Assembly: GCA_903843315.1 (NCBI GenBank)
Contig: CAIMPQ010000180.1
Span: forward strand, 1 to 17,603
Reading direction: 5' to 3'
Origin: an uncultured beta proteobacterium
GTDB taxonomy: Bacteria > Pseudomonadota > Gammaproteobacteria > Burkholderiales > Burkholderiaceae
DNA length: 17,603 bases
The translations under genes were made by a program, and so were the position numbers. Below the pieces are notes generated by a model. The model did not search any database and was not told the DNA's origin. It worked only from the letters and a program-made list of their open reading frames with translations. Of the stretch, positions 7,504 to 15,227 are shown piece after piece (position 1 is the stretch's first letter; each line of letters opens with the position of its first letter).

Positions 7504-7911
7504 ATGTTTGCTACTAAACCGTATTTAACTCAGGCTAATGTTCAACAGATTTTGACTGCAGCAGATAAGCATGCTGCTGAAAATAATTGGGCAGTCACGA
7601 TCGCGGTTTGCGATGACGGCGGTCATATGCTGGGTTTAATTCGTCGTGATGGTTGTGCACCTGTGTCTGCTTATATCGCTCAGGAAAAAGCGCGTACTGC
7701 AGCAATGGGTAAACGTGAGAGTCGCGTTTACGAAGAGATTATTAATAACGGCCGTACTTCCTTTTTGTCTGTTCCACATATTTCGGGCATGTTAGAGGGT
7801 GGGGTCCATATCGAGGTAAATGGTTTTACCATCGGCGCAGTCGGCGTTTCCGGCGTTAAATCGACCGAGGATGCCGCCACTGCAAAGGCTGGCATTGCGG
7901 CCATCCTGTAA
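7504..7911 (+). CDS. GlcG/HbpS-like protein (heme-degrading-domain family)
   Basis: Soluble protein of 135 residues in the GlcG/HbpS (former DUF336) family. Seen: the family-typical CDDGGHMLGLIRRDG near 36-50, the helix IAQEKARTAAMGKRES, and the C-terminal GAVGVSGVKSTEDAATAKAGI. GlcG is encoded in glycolate-use operons; HbpS from Streptomyces binds heme. The molecular role of most members is unknown. The frame opens at a TTG at 7465, but the ATG at 7504 gives the usual length and has AGAAAG just upstream. It follows the aminotransferase by 130 bp with its own promoter-like TATAAT. The next gene, rhlE, begins 6 bp after its stop in the same frame. Confidence 0.85.
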   Translation: MFATKPYLTQANVQQILTAADKHAAENNWAVTIAVCDDGGHMLGLIRRDGCAPVSAYIAQEKARTAAMGKRESRVYEEIINNGRTSFLSVPHISGMLEGGVHIEVNGFTIGAVGVSGVKSTEDAATAKAGIAAIL

Positions 7912-7917
7912 GTTACC

Positions 7918-9417
7918 TTGACAAATACCGCTACTGAAATAACTTCTTCAACAGGGGCTGACGACTCAGTCGTTTCTAGCATCGCCCCTAGTAACCCCAG
8001 CGTTACTACTGCCACTTCCCCGGCAACAATCACCTTTGCTGATTTTGGTTTAGACCCAAAGATTCAAAAGGCTGTCTCCGAGCAGGGCTACACCATCCCT
8101 ACGCCGATTCAAGCGCAATCTATTCCGCACATATTAGCGGGACGTGATCTCATGGGTGCTGCGCAGACCGGCACTGGCAAGACCGCCGCTTTTGTATTAC
8201 CCATCATTCAACAGATTTTGCCTCATGCAAGCAATAGCGCTTCACCTGCCCGTCACCCAATTCGTGCCTTAGTACTCACGCCTACTAGAGAGTTGGCGGT
8301 ACAGGTTGCTGAGAATGCGGCTAACTATTCGAAACATACCGATTTACGCGCTGCGGTTGTGTATGGTGGCGTTGATATGAAAGAGCAAGTAGCTACTTTG
8401 CGCAACGGTGTGGAGATTTTGATTGCTACGCCCGGGCGCCTGCTCGATCATATTGGATCCAAAGTGGCCAATTTGTCTCAAGTAGAAATTCTGGTGCTAG
8501 ATGAAGCGGACCGCATGCTCGACATGGGTTTCTTGCCTGATCTACAGCGCATCATTAATTTAATTCCTGCGCAAAGACAAACCTTGCTGTTCTCTGCAAC
8601 GTTCTCACCAGAAATTAAAAAACTGGCGCAGAGTTATTTACGTACACCTGTGACGGTTGAGGTTGCGCGTCAAAACGCCGCAGCTGATACGGTTAAGCAG
8701 GTAGTCCACATGGTGTCCTCTGCTGATAAGCAGCGTGCCATTGTCCAAGTGTTAGAGGCTCGTACCCGTCAGGGTTTATCACGCCAATGCATCATCTTTA
8801 CCAATAGTCGTTTAGGCTGCGCTAAGTTATCGCGTGCACTCGAGCGTGATGGAATTAAGGCGGGCGCGATTCATGGTGATAAGAGCCAAGGCGAGCGGAC
8901 CTTAACTTTAGATGCATTTAAATCGGGCGCCATCGAAGCGTTGGTTGCCACCGATGTAGCGGCACGGGGTTTAGATATTCCAGATATGCCCTGTGTCATC
9001 AACCATGAGTTGCCTTACAACGCAGAAGACTTTATTCACCGTATTGGCCGTACGGGTCGCGCTGGTAGTACAGGCGATGCCATTGCATTAGTGGACGGAA
9101 GCGAAAAGCGCTTACTCGACGATATCGAAAGACTCATGAAGCGAAAGCTCGATGTTCTGCCTTTGCCTGAAGGAGCTCCTTCGCAAAGTAGAGCATCTTC
9201 CAGTAGCTCGACATCTGGCAGATCTTCATCCAACAGATCTTCATTCAGCAGTAGTGCACCAGCAAAAATGTCTGACCCATTTTTCTATAAGCCTTATGAG
9301 CCAAGTGCTGCAGCCCAATCATCTGCAGATGCCGCAAAGCCGGAAGAGAAAAAAGTAGGCATTGTGGCGGCCAAGCCCACTGTTGGTGCTTTGCTGGGCG
9401 GCTTTAAAAAGAAGTAA
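7918..9417 (+). CDS. rhlE: DEAD-box ATP-dependent RNA helicase RhlE
   Basis: Cytoplasmic RNA helicase that unwinds short RNA duplexes, typically in ribosome assembly and RNA decay. Of 499 residues the core carries every motif: Q motif from Phe40 to Gln65, motif I AAQTGTGKT (81-89), Ia PTRELA, TPGRLLD (171-177), DEAD (195-198), SAT (226-228), IIFTNS (292-297), ATDVAARGLDIP (344-355) and HRIGRTGR (374-381). A Ser/Arg/Ala-rich tail (about 420-480) ends in ALLGGFKKK, usual for RhlE. The start is unusual: TTG 7918 is the only start-type codon between the in-frame glcG stop (7909) and the Q motif. No clear Shine-Dalgarno sequence is seen, so translation may depend on ribosomes finishing glcG. The first 37 residues are low-complexity Ser/Thr/Ala. 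Confidence 0.93.
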   Translation: MTNTATEITSSTGADDSVVSSIAPSNPSVTTATSPATITFADFGLDPKIQKAVSEQGYTIPTPIQAQSIPHILAGRDLMGAAQTGTGKTAAFVLPIIQQILPHASNSASPARHPIRALVLTPTRELAVQVAENAANYSKHTDLRAAVVYGGVDMKEQVATLRNGVEILIATPGRLLDHIGSKVANLSQVEILVLDEADRMLDMGFLPDLQRIINLIPAQRQTLLFSATFSPEIKKLAQSYLRTPVTVEVARQNAAADTVKQVVHMVSSADKQRAIVQVLEARTRQGLSRQCIIFTNSRLGCAKLSRALERDGIKAGAIHGDKSQGERTLTLDAFKSGAIEALVATDVAARGLDIPDMPCVINHELPYNAEDFIHRIGRTGRAGSTGDAIALVDGSEKRLLDDIERLMKRKLDVLPLPEGAPSQSRASSSSSTSGRSSSNRSSFSSSAPAKMSDPFFYKPYEPSAAAQSSADAAKPEEKKVGIVAAKPTVGALLGGFKKK

Positions 9418-9478
9418 AGAAATAAAGAAATAAAGAAATAAAGAAATAAAGAAATAAAGAGGTAAAGAAGTAAAGAAA
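9415..9478. repeat. Eight tandem 8-bp repeats (TAAAGAAA) at the rhlE stop codon
   Basis: Eight head-to-tail units of TAAAGAAA. Units 1-5 and 8 are exact; unit 6 ends AGG and unit 7 ends AAG. The first TAA is the rhlE stop codon. Because the period is 8, stops fall in all three forward frames. The plus strand is A/G-rich; the minus strand, read after gluQ, is T-rich. It fills most of the 70-bp gap between the convergent genes rhlE and gluQ. The unit looks derived from the AAAAAGAAG end of rhlE. Length variation by slippage is likely. Confidence 0.92.
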
Positions 9479-9487
9479 TAAGCTTAC

Positions 9488-10432
9488 CTACCAAGCATGA
9501 GTGGCCGCTAGTAGCCACTCTGCAATGGTGATGTTCTCTCCGTCCGGTAGACCCCTCAATCTCAAGTGTTTTGCAGCCTTACGTAATTCAGTAAGAGTAG
9601 ATTTCTCATCTTGAGTATGAATTTGGGTTGCTAAAGTTTGTTTACTGAGTTTCTCTCCATACTCATCGAGCACGAGTGGTAGATGCCGGTAATGCGGTGT
9701 TGAATATCCCAATATGTTTTGTAGATGTATTTGCCGGGCAGTGTTACTGAGTAAATCCTCACCTCGCACAATGTGGGTAATATTTTGTTCTGCATCATCT
9801 ACAACTACCGCGAGTTGATAGGTAAAAAGACCATCACTTCTGTGCAATACAAAATCACCCACATCTGTATTGAGGTCTTGACTTTGCTGCCCTAGTGATA
9901 AATCCGTAAACTCAATATGGCAATTTGGAGGAAGGGCTATGCGCCATGCAGTATTAGGTGTTTCGATAAATTCAGGTGAGTTCACTGACAATTCGGCAGG
10001 ACGGCAGGTTCCGGGATAGATCATCTCTTGATGGCGAGGGTTTTTAATACCGCGCTGTGCCAGGGCATTCGCAATGGACTGCCTTGAGCAATTGCAGGGA
10101 TAGACTAATTTAAGCGTATTTAGGCGTTCTAGAGCCCTTTGGTAGAGATCATGGCGTTGGGATTGATACGTTATCTCACCGTCCCAATAAAGGCCGCAGG
10201 CGAGCAGTTGGGCTTGGATGAGTTGGTCAACCCCAGGGATGCATCTTGGGGTGTCTAAATCCTCCATTCTGAGTAGCCATTGACCCCCATTTTTTCGGGC
10301 ATCCAGCCAGCTTCCCAGGGCAGCAACTAACGAACCCGCATGCAGTGGTCCGGTAGGCGAGGGGGCAAATCGCCCGCGGTAGCCGTCGGCTGGGGATAGG
10401 AGGTTTTTGGATAGGGACACAGCTAAAATCAT
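9488..10432 (-). CDS. gluQ: Glutamyl-queuosine tRNA(Asp) synthetase
   Basis: Truncated class I aminoacyl-tRNA synthetase paralogue that activates glutamate and attaches it to the queuosine base of tRNA(Asp), not to the 3' end. The 314 residues hold a Rossmann catalytic domain but no anticodon-binding domain, which separates it from GltX. Seen: the HIGH-type FAPSPTGPLHAGSL (22-35), the zinc-site ligands Cys113, Cys115, Tyr139 and Cys143 in the GluQ spacing, IVRGEDLLSNTARQIHL (221-237) and the KMSKS-like KLSKQ (261-265). About 13 residues precede the usual family N-terminus, so GTG at codon 5 is a possible alternative start. Its ATG is 3 bp from the dnaE ATG on the other strand. A TATAAA on the minus strand (10456-10451) could be its -10. 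Confidence 0.93.
   Translation of the reverse strand: MILAVSLSKNLLSPADGYRGRFAPSPTGPLHAGSLVAALGSWLDARKNGGQWLLRMEDLDTPRCIPGVDQLIQAQLLACGLYWDGEITYQSQRHDLYQRALERLNTLKLVYPCNCSRQSIANALAQRGIKNPRHQEMIYPGTCRPAELSVNSPEFIETPNTAWRIALPPNCHIEFTDLSLGQQSQDLNTDVGDFVLHRSDGLFTYQLAVVVDDAEQNITHIVRGEDLLSNTARQIHLQNILGYSTPHYRHLPLVLDEYGEKLSKQTLATQIHTQDEKSTLTELRKAAKHLRLRGLPDGENITIAEWLLAATHAW
9499..9520 (-). terminator. Hairpin at the 3' end of gluQ, possible terminator
   Basis: GAGTGGC (9499-9505) and GCCACTC (9514-9520) form a perfect 7-bp stem with an 8-base loop inside the last codons of gluQ. In the gluQ transcript the stem is followed, about 17 bases on, by the U-rich complement of the TAAAGAAA repeats. The gap is too long for a classic intrinsic terminator, so this may be an mRNA-end structure or chance. 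Confidence 0.3.
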
Positions 10433-10456
10433 CTCATGGCTTTACCCCGTTTTATA
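10424..10456. promoter_or_regulatory. Overlapping divergent promoter region gluQ / dnaE
   Basis: On the plus strand TAAAAT (10424-10429) lies 6 bp before the dnaE ATG. On the minus strand TATAAA (10456-10451) lies 18 bp before the gluQ ATG. Each matches TATAAT at 5 of 6 positions. No good -35 is visible for either. If used, dnaE would start at or next to its ATG (leaderless), and each promoter sits in the other gene's coding sequence. Confidence 0.35.
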
Positions 10457-13400
10457 CATCTTCGCCTTCATTCCGAGTTTTCAATTACGGATGGAGTCGT
10501 TCGCATTGATGATGCGGTGGCTGCAGCTGCTAAAGATGATATGGGCGCCTTGGCCCTGACTGATTTAAGCAACTTATTCGGTTTAGTACGTTTTTATACC
10601 GCTGCCAGAGCTGGTGGTATTAAACCGATTGCTGGAGCTGATGTTTGGGTGAGCAATCCCCAGGATCCAGACCAACCGCATCGATTATTGCTACTAGTAC
10701 AAAACCATTCTGGTTACCTCAATCTCTGTGAGTTGCTCAGTCGAGCTTCTTTGGATAATCAATCACGCGGTCGTGCCGAAGTCGACTCTGCATGGTTTAG
10801 TGAACCCGCTGCAAAAGCGGATGACAAGAAAGAAAAAAGAACCCTTACTTATGGCTTGATTGCGCTTTCAGGTGCGCGTATGGGTGAGGTGGGTTCCGCT
10901 TTATTATCAGGGCAAGAGGATCAAGCCAAGATTGCTGCAAGACGTTATGAGAAGTTGTTCCCTAAGTCTTTTTATATTGAAGTGCAACGTGGCGGTAATC
11001 CGCAAGATGAAAAACAACTCCAGCTTGCTTGTCACTTAGCCAGTGAATTGGATCTGCCGGTAGTGGCGACCCACCCTGTGCAGTTCATGAAACAGAGTGA
11101 TTTCACGGCGCATGAGGCAAGGGTATGTATTGCCGAAGGGGAGTTACTGGGTAACCCACGTCGCACGAAGAAATTCAATAACGAGCAGTACTTCTTAAGC
11201 CAAGATGAGATGGAAAAGCGCTTTGCAGATATTCCTGCTGCATTAGCGAACTCGGTAGAAATTGCCAAGCGCTGTAACTTATCACTAGTGCTCGGTCAGC
11301 CACGTTTACCCGATTTTCCGACACCTCCAGGTATTACCTTAGATGAATACCTCTTAGCACTTTCCGAAATTGGTTTAGAGCGCCACATGGAGCGGAATTT
11401 TCCGAACGCAGAAGAGCGCGCTATAGAAATGCCGCGTTATCACGATCGCTTAGTGTTTGAGGTGAAGACAATTTCTCAAATGGGCTTCCCTGGCTACTTC
11501 TTGATCGTGGCGGACTTTATTAACTGGGCTAAAAATAATGGTGTACCTGTTGGACCAGGTCGTGGATCAGGTGCAGGTTCCTTAGTAGCCTATTCATTGG
11601 GAATCACTGATTTAGATCCACTGCGCTACAACTTACTCTTTGAGCGCTTTTTAAATCCAGAGCGGGTATCCATGCCTGACTTCGATATCGACTTTTGTCA
11701 GCACGGTCGTGACCGGGTGATTCAGTACGTAAAAGATAAGTACGGCAAAGATGCCGTCAGTCAAATTGCTACCTTTGGCACGATGGCAGCTAGGGCGGCG
11801 ATTCGGGATGTGGGGCGCGTGTTAGAGCAGGGCTATAACTTTGTTGACGGTATTGCTAAGTTGATTCCTAATAAGCCTGGTCAATATATGACCATTGAAA
11901 TGGCGAAAAAGGAAGAGAAGCAATTAGCTGAACGGGAAAAGAATGAAGATGAAGTGCGTCAACTTCTCTCTCTCGCACAACAATTAGAGGGTATGACGCG
12001 TAACGTCGGTATGCATGCAGGTGGTGTATTGATTGCTCCCGGACGCCTTACTGATTTTTGTCCGCTCTACACCCAAGAATCAAAAGATCAAGATAGTAGC
12101 TCTGTTATCAGTCAGTTTGATAAAGATGATGTAGAGGCTATCGGCTTAGTGAAGTTCGACTTCTTGGGTTTGACCACGCTCACTATTTTGGCTGCAGCAC
12201 AACGCTGGATTAAAACACTTCATGTGGATCGCAAGGATTGGAGTATCAGTGATATTCAGCTTGATGATGAAAAAGCATTTGATGTTTTAAAGAAAGCAAA
12301 CACTGTTGCCGTGTTCCAGCTAGAAAGCCGCGGCATGCAAAGCATGCTGCGTGAGGCTAAGCCTGACCGTTTTGAGGACATCATTGCGCTAGTGGCTTTG
12401 TATCGCCCTGGCCCAATGGATTTGATCCCAGACTTCATCGAGCGTAAGCATGGTCGTCAAAAAGTAGAGTATCCAGATCCCCGTATTGAGCCGGTTCTAC
12501 GTGAGACCTACGGCATCATGGTCTATCAGGAGCAGGTAATGCAGATGGCCCAGATGATTGGGGGTTACTCATTGGGTGGTGCTGACATGTTGCGCCGTGC
12601 GATGGGTAAGAAAAAGCCAGAAGAAATGGCGCAGCATCGCAAGATCTTTAGCGAGGGCGCAAAAGCAGGTGGTATTACTGAGGCTAAGGCAAACGAGATC
12701 TATGACTTAATGGAGCGTTTTGCCGGTTATGGATTCAATAAATCCCATGCTGCTGCATACGCACTCTTGGCCTATCAAACGGCTTGGCTCAAAGCCTATT
12801 ACCCTGCAGAATTTATGGCGGCCAACTTATCCCTCGCAATGGATGACACCGATAAGGTGAAGATTCTGTATGACGATTGCTTAGCTAATCAAATACGGGT
12901 CTTCTCACCGGATATCAATACCGGTGTTTATGAGTTCACTCCGTTGCGCGCGCCAGATGCTGATCCTGATGCGCCAATCAGTCACATTCGTTATGGCTTA
13001 GGTGCGGTTCGGGGAACGGGTGAGGCGGCGATTGAAGCGATTGTCAAAGCCCGTGAGACTGATGGGCCATTTAAGGATTTATTTGACTTCTGCGCGCGGG
13101 TAGACCGTCGGCAAGTGAATCGGCGCGCCATTGAAGCCTTGATGCGTGCCGGTGCATTTGATAGTCTGTATCGTGACTCAGTTACGCCGGGTGGTAATTT
13201 GTATGACATTCGGTCTACTTTGCTTGCTTCCTTAGCAAGGGCAATCGAGGCTGCAGAACAAGCCGAGGCTTCGATTCATCAAGTGAGTTTGTTTGATATT
13301 GCTGGTGAGGAGAATCGTCATTTACCAGAGTTGGTACGTGAACCGATTTGGTCTGAGAAAAAACGCCTGCAAGAAGAGAAGACTTCACTCGGTCTTTGTT

Positions 13401-14053
13401 TAACAGGGCATATGTTCGACGCCTATCGCGATGAGACGACGCATTTTATTCGCCAATCCCTCGCTAAGGTGGCTGAAGGCAAGGATCAATTGATCGCTGG
13501 CATTATTACTTCGGCCCGGATGTTAACTGGACAACGCGGTCGGATGATGATTGCCACTATCGACGATGGTAGTGCTGCGATCGAAGTAACCCTCTATAGC
13601 GAGGTCTATGAGCCTAATCGTTCATGGCTCAAAGAGGATGAGTTATTGATTGCTAAGGTCAACGTGACGCCTGATAAGTTCTCAGGTGGAATGCGGGTGG
13701 TATCTGAGGCTGTCATGGATATCACTGGCGCACGGATGCGTTTTGCCCGAAATGTCCATGTTTGTATTGATGCAGCAATTGACGTGAAGATGCTTCGCAG
13801 TCAGATTGGACCTTACCTTATGGCCAATCGCGTTCGCGATCCTAAATTAGGACCCACATCTCCTGCGCTGCCAGGATCGAATGAGGGGGTGAAGGGATTG
13901 ATGTTAACGGCAGCTGTTACCACTAGTGGGGGAGCATGCTTGATGCAGTTCCCTGAAGAGCTCAGGATTTATCCTGATGATGCTTGTCTGCACAGTTTGA
14001 ACCAATTACTGGCCTCAAAGCAAAAAGACCCTGTACAAGTTCAGTATCACTAA
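10436..14053 (+). CDS. dnaE: DNA polymerase III alpha subunit
   Basis: Replicative DNA polymerase catalytic subunit, 1205 residues, slightly longer than the E. coli protein. Seen in order: the N-terminal PHP domain starting FIHLRLHSEFSITDG; the polymerase palm with GPGRGSGAGSLVAYSLG from 373; the catalytic aspartates Asp417 and Asp419 in PDFDIDFC; and Asp575 in LVKFDFLGL (equivalent to E. coli Asp401, 403, 555). The fingers motif FNKSHAAAYALLAYQTAWLK follows, then a beta-clamp-binding QVSLF at 949-953 and an OB-fold region near 1010-1065. The start is fixed: an in-frame TAA lies 12 bp upstream at 10424 and ATG 10436 is the first start after it. There is no Shine-Dalgarno sequence at a usable distance. 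It converges on the next gene with only 1 bp between stops. Confidence 0.97.
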   Translation: MALPRFIHLRLHSEFSITDGVVRIDDAVAAAAKDDMGALALTDLSNLFGLVRFYTAARAGGIKPIAGADVWVSNPQDPDQPHRLLLLVQNHSGYLNLCELLSRASLDNQSRGRAEVDSAWFSEPAAKADDKKEKRTLTYGLIALSGARMGEVGSALLSGQEDQAKIAARRYEKLFPKSFYIEVQRGGNPQDEKQLQLACHLASELDLPVVATHPVQFMKQSDFTAHEARVCIAEGELLGNPRRTKKFNNEQYFLSQDEMEKRFADIPAALANSVEIAKRCNLSLVLGQPRLPDFPTPPGITLDEYLLALSEIGLERHMERNFPNAEERAIEMPRYHDRLVFEVKTISQMGFPGYFLIVADFINWAKNNGVPVGPGRGSGAGSLVAYSLGITDLDPLRYNLLFERFLNPERVSMPDFDIDFCQHGRDRVIQYVKDKYGKDAVSQIATFGTMAARAAIRDVGRVLEQGYNFVDGIAKLIPNKPGQYMTIEMAKKEEKQLAEREKNEDEVRQLLSLAQQLEGMTRNVGMHAGGVLIAPGRLTDFCPLYTQESKDQDSSSVISQFDKDDVEAIGLVKFDFLGLTTLTILAAAQRWIKTLHVDRKDWSISDIQLDDEKAFDVLKKANTVAVFQLESRGMQSMLREAKPDRFEDIIALVALYRPGPMDLIPDFIERKHGRQKVEYPDPRIEPVLRETYGIMVYQEQVMQMAQMIGGYSLGGADMLRRAMGKKKPEEMAQHRKIFSEGAKAGGITEAKANEIYDLMERFAGYGFNKSHAAAYALLAYQTAWLKAYYPAEFMAANLSLAMDDTDKVKILYDDCLANQIRVFSPDINTGVYEFTPLRAPDADPDAPISHIRYGLGAVRGTGEAAIEAIVKARETDGPFKDLFDFCARVDRRQVNRRAIEALMRAGAFDSLYRDSVTPGGNLYDIRSTLLASLARAIEAAEQAEASIHQVSLFDIAGEENRHLPELVREPIWSEKKRLQEEKTSLGLCLTGHMFDAYRDETTHFIRQSLAKVAEGKDQLIAGIITSARMLTGQRGRMMIATIDDGSAAIEVTLYSEVYEPNRSWLKEDELLIAKVNVTPDKFSGGMRVVSEAVMDITGARMRFARNVHVCIDAAIDVKMLRSQIGPYLMANRVRDPKLGPTSPALPGSNEGVKGLMLTAAVTTSGGACLMQFPEELRIYPDDACLHSLNQLLASKQKDPVQVQYH

Positions 14054-14054
14054 A

Positions 14055-15227
14055 CTATTTTTGTAGCGTTTGCTCAATTGCGACGATGACTTGAGTAGGC
14101 TCCAGTAAGTCTAAGCATTCACTATAACTATCGGCGCGATCAAGACAACCTGCTTTACGGCAGGGAACGCATTCGCCAGGTCCTTGCAGGATAGTGACAT
14201 TACCCACTGTCTGTGTGCGGGCGCGTAGTTGATACGGCTGTGAACCAATAAAGCCATTGGGCCAAGGCCCAAAGTTGGTTGGTGGAGTTGCACCAAATAA
14301 AGTGATGGTGGGGGTGTTGCAAGCTGCTGCCAAGTGGGTGATAGAGGTATCAACACCAATATAGAGAATAGCACCACGTAGCAAAGATCCCGCTTGCGGA
14401 ATCGAAAGCGTACCAGCAGCATTAATAACCTTGGCACGAGTTTTATCATCCAATAGCGAGAAGATGTCATGGTTGAGTTGGACATCTTGCTTTGCAGGCG
14501 ACGCACTGAGAATGACTTGGTAACCCCGCTCTACAAGCCAAGTTATCAGAGTTTGCCAATGCGCTAACGGCCAACGCTTATAAGCAGTAAGTGGGCCTGG
14601 ATGTATAACAACATACGGTTGTGTAATCTCGCCAGCAATACTAGGGGTTAAGGGTTCACCGGCTGGTGGAGTGACGGAGATTGGCTCATCAAAGATTTCA
14701 TGGGGGTTTCTGAAAAACACTTCGAGTAAGCGGAGTTTCTCTGCAATGACGTGTTGCTTAAAATAATCCACATCAACGGTATGCATGCAGACAAACTTTT
14801 TCCAGGCATTTTGTTTTTCTGCCTTACTTCGTTTGGACACCTCTTTTACATCCATCCCTTGAGGATGTCCACCCAAGACACCAACCCGCCTGAAGGCTGA
14901 CACTAAGCCATAGATATAGGCACGATCGCTAGGTTGAGTGATGATGGCCAGGTCATAGCGTTGAAATAGGCGTATGAAAAGGGATAGGTATTCACCAAAA
15001 CTGGGGCGATCAGACGTTTCAATGATTTCAGAAATATCGGGATTGCCATGCAGCATATCGAGCTTGCCGCGATAGCCTAGAAAATGAAATTCTGCATCGG
15101 GCCAGAGCGTTCTGGCTTTACTAATGAGAGGGGTAGTCACTAGTACGTCCCCAATTTGCCTAGTGGCAATGAATAATACTTTTTTGGGCTTGAGTTTGGA
15201 GAAAGAGCTCATATTCGAAACGCCCAT
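14055..15227 (-). CDS. Glycosyltransferase family 9, LPS heptosyltransferase-like
   Basis: GT-B fold enzyme of 390 residues in the WaaC/WaaF/WaaQ family, which transfers heptose from ADP-heptose to the growing LPS inner core on the cytoplasmic face. Seen: an N-terminal ATRQIGDVLVTTPLIS (21-36), the inter-domain VVIHPGPLTAYKRWPLAHW (206-224), the donor-binding GVDTSITHLAAA (291-302) and TLFGATPPTNFGPW. A C-terminal Cys cluster (Cys353, 356, 361, 371) may be a structural metal site. The RQIGDVL start and spacing fit the WaaQ-like (heptosyltransferase III) branch, but I would not fix acceptor or donor. Its ATG directly abuts the stop of the upstream gene; AAAGG about 9 bp before supports this start over Met6. 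It is last in a three-gene unit. Confidence 0.85.
   Translation of the reverse strand: MGVSNMSSFSKLKPKKVLFIATRQIGDVLVTTPLISKARTLWPDAEFHFLGYRGKLDMLHGNPDISEIIETSDRPSFGEYLSLFIRLFQRYDLAIITQPSDRAYIYGLVSAFRRVGVLGGHPQGMDVKEVSKRSKAEKQNAWKKFVCMHTVDVDYFKQHVIAEKLRLLEVFFRNPHEIFDEPISVTPPAGEPLTPSIAGEITQPYVVIHPGPLTAYKRWPLAHWQTLITWLVERGYQVILSASPAKQDVQLNHDIFSLLDDKTRAKVINAAGTLSIPQAGSLLRGAILYIGVDTSITHLAAACNTPTITLFGATPPTNFGPWPNGFIGSQPYQLRARTQTVGNVTILQGPGECVPCRKAGCLDRADSYSECLDLLEPTQVIVAIEQTLQK

Noticed and set aside
9294..9518. Minus-strand reading frame rich in Leu, Phe and Tyr across the repeat array
   Set aside because: Its hydrophobic stretch is just the translated TAAAGAAA repeat read backwards; it overlaps rhlE and gluQ and has no homologue that I recognise.
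10398..10404. Perfect Shine-Dalgarno-like AGGAGGT upstream of dnaE
   Set aside because: It lies 31 bp before the dnaE ATG, and an in-frame TAA at 10424 excludes an earlier dnaE start; the nearby TTG is too close and out of frame. Probably chance within gluQ coding sequence.
14111..14506. 131-residue minus-strand frame inside the GT9 gene
   Set aside because: It is out of frame within a well-supported glycosyltransferase gene and shows no domain pattern.
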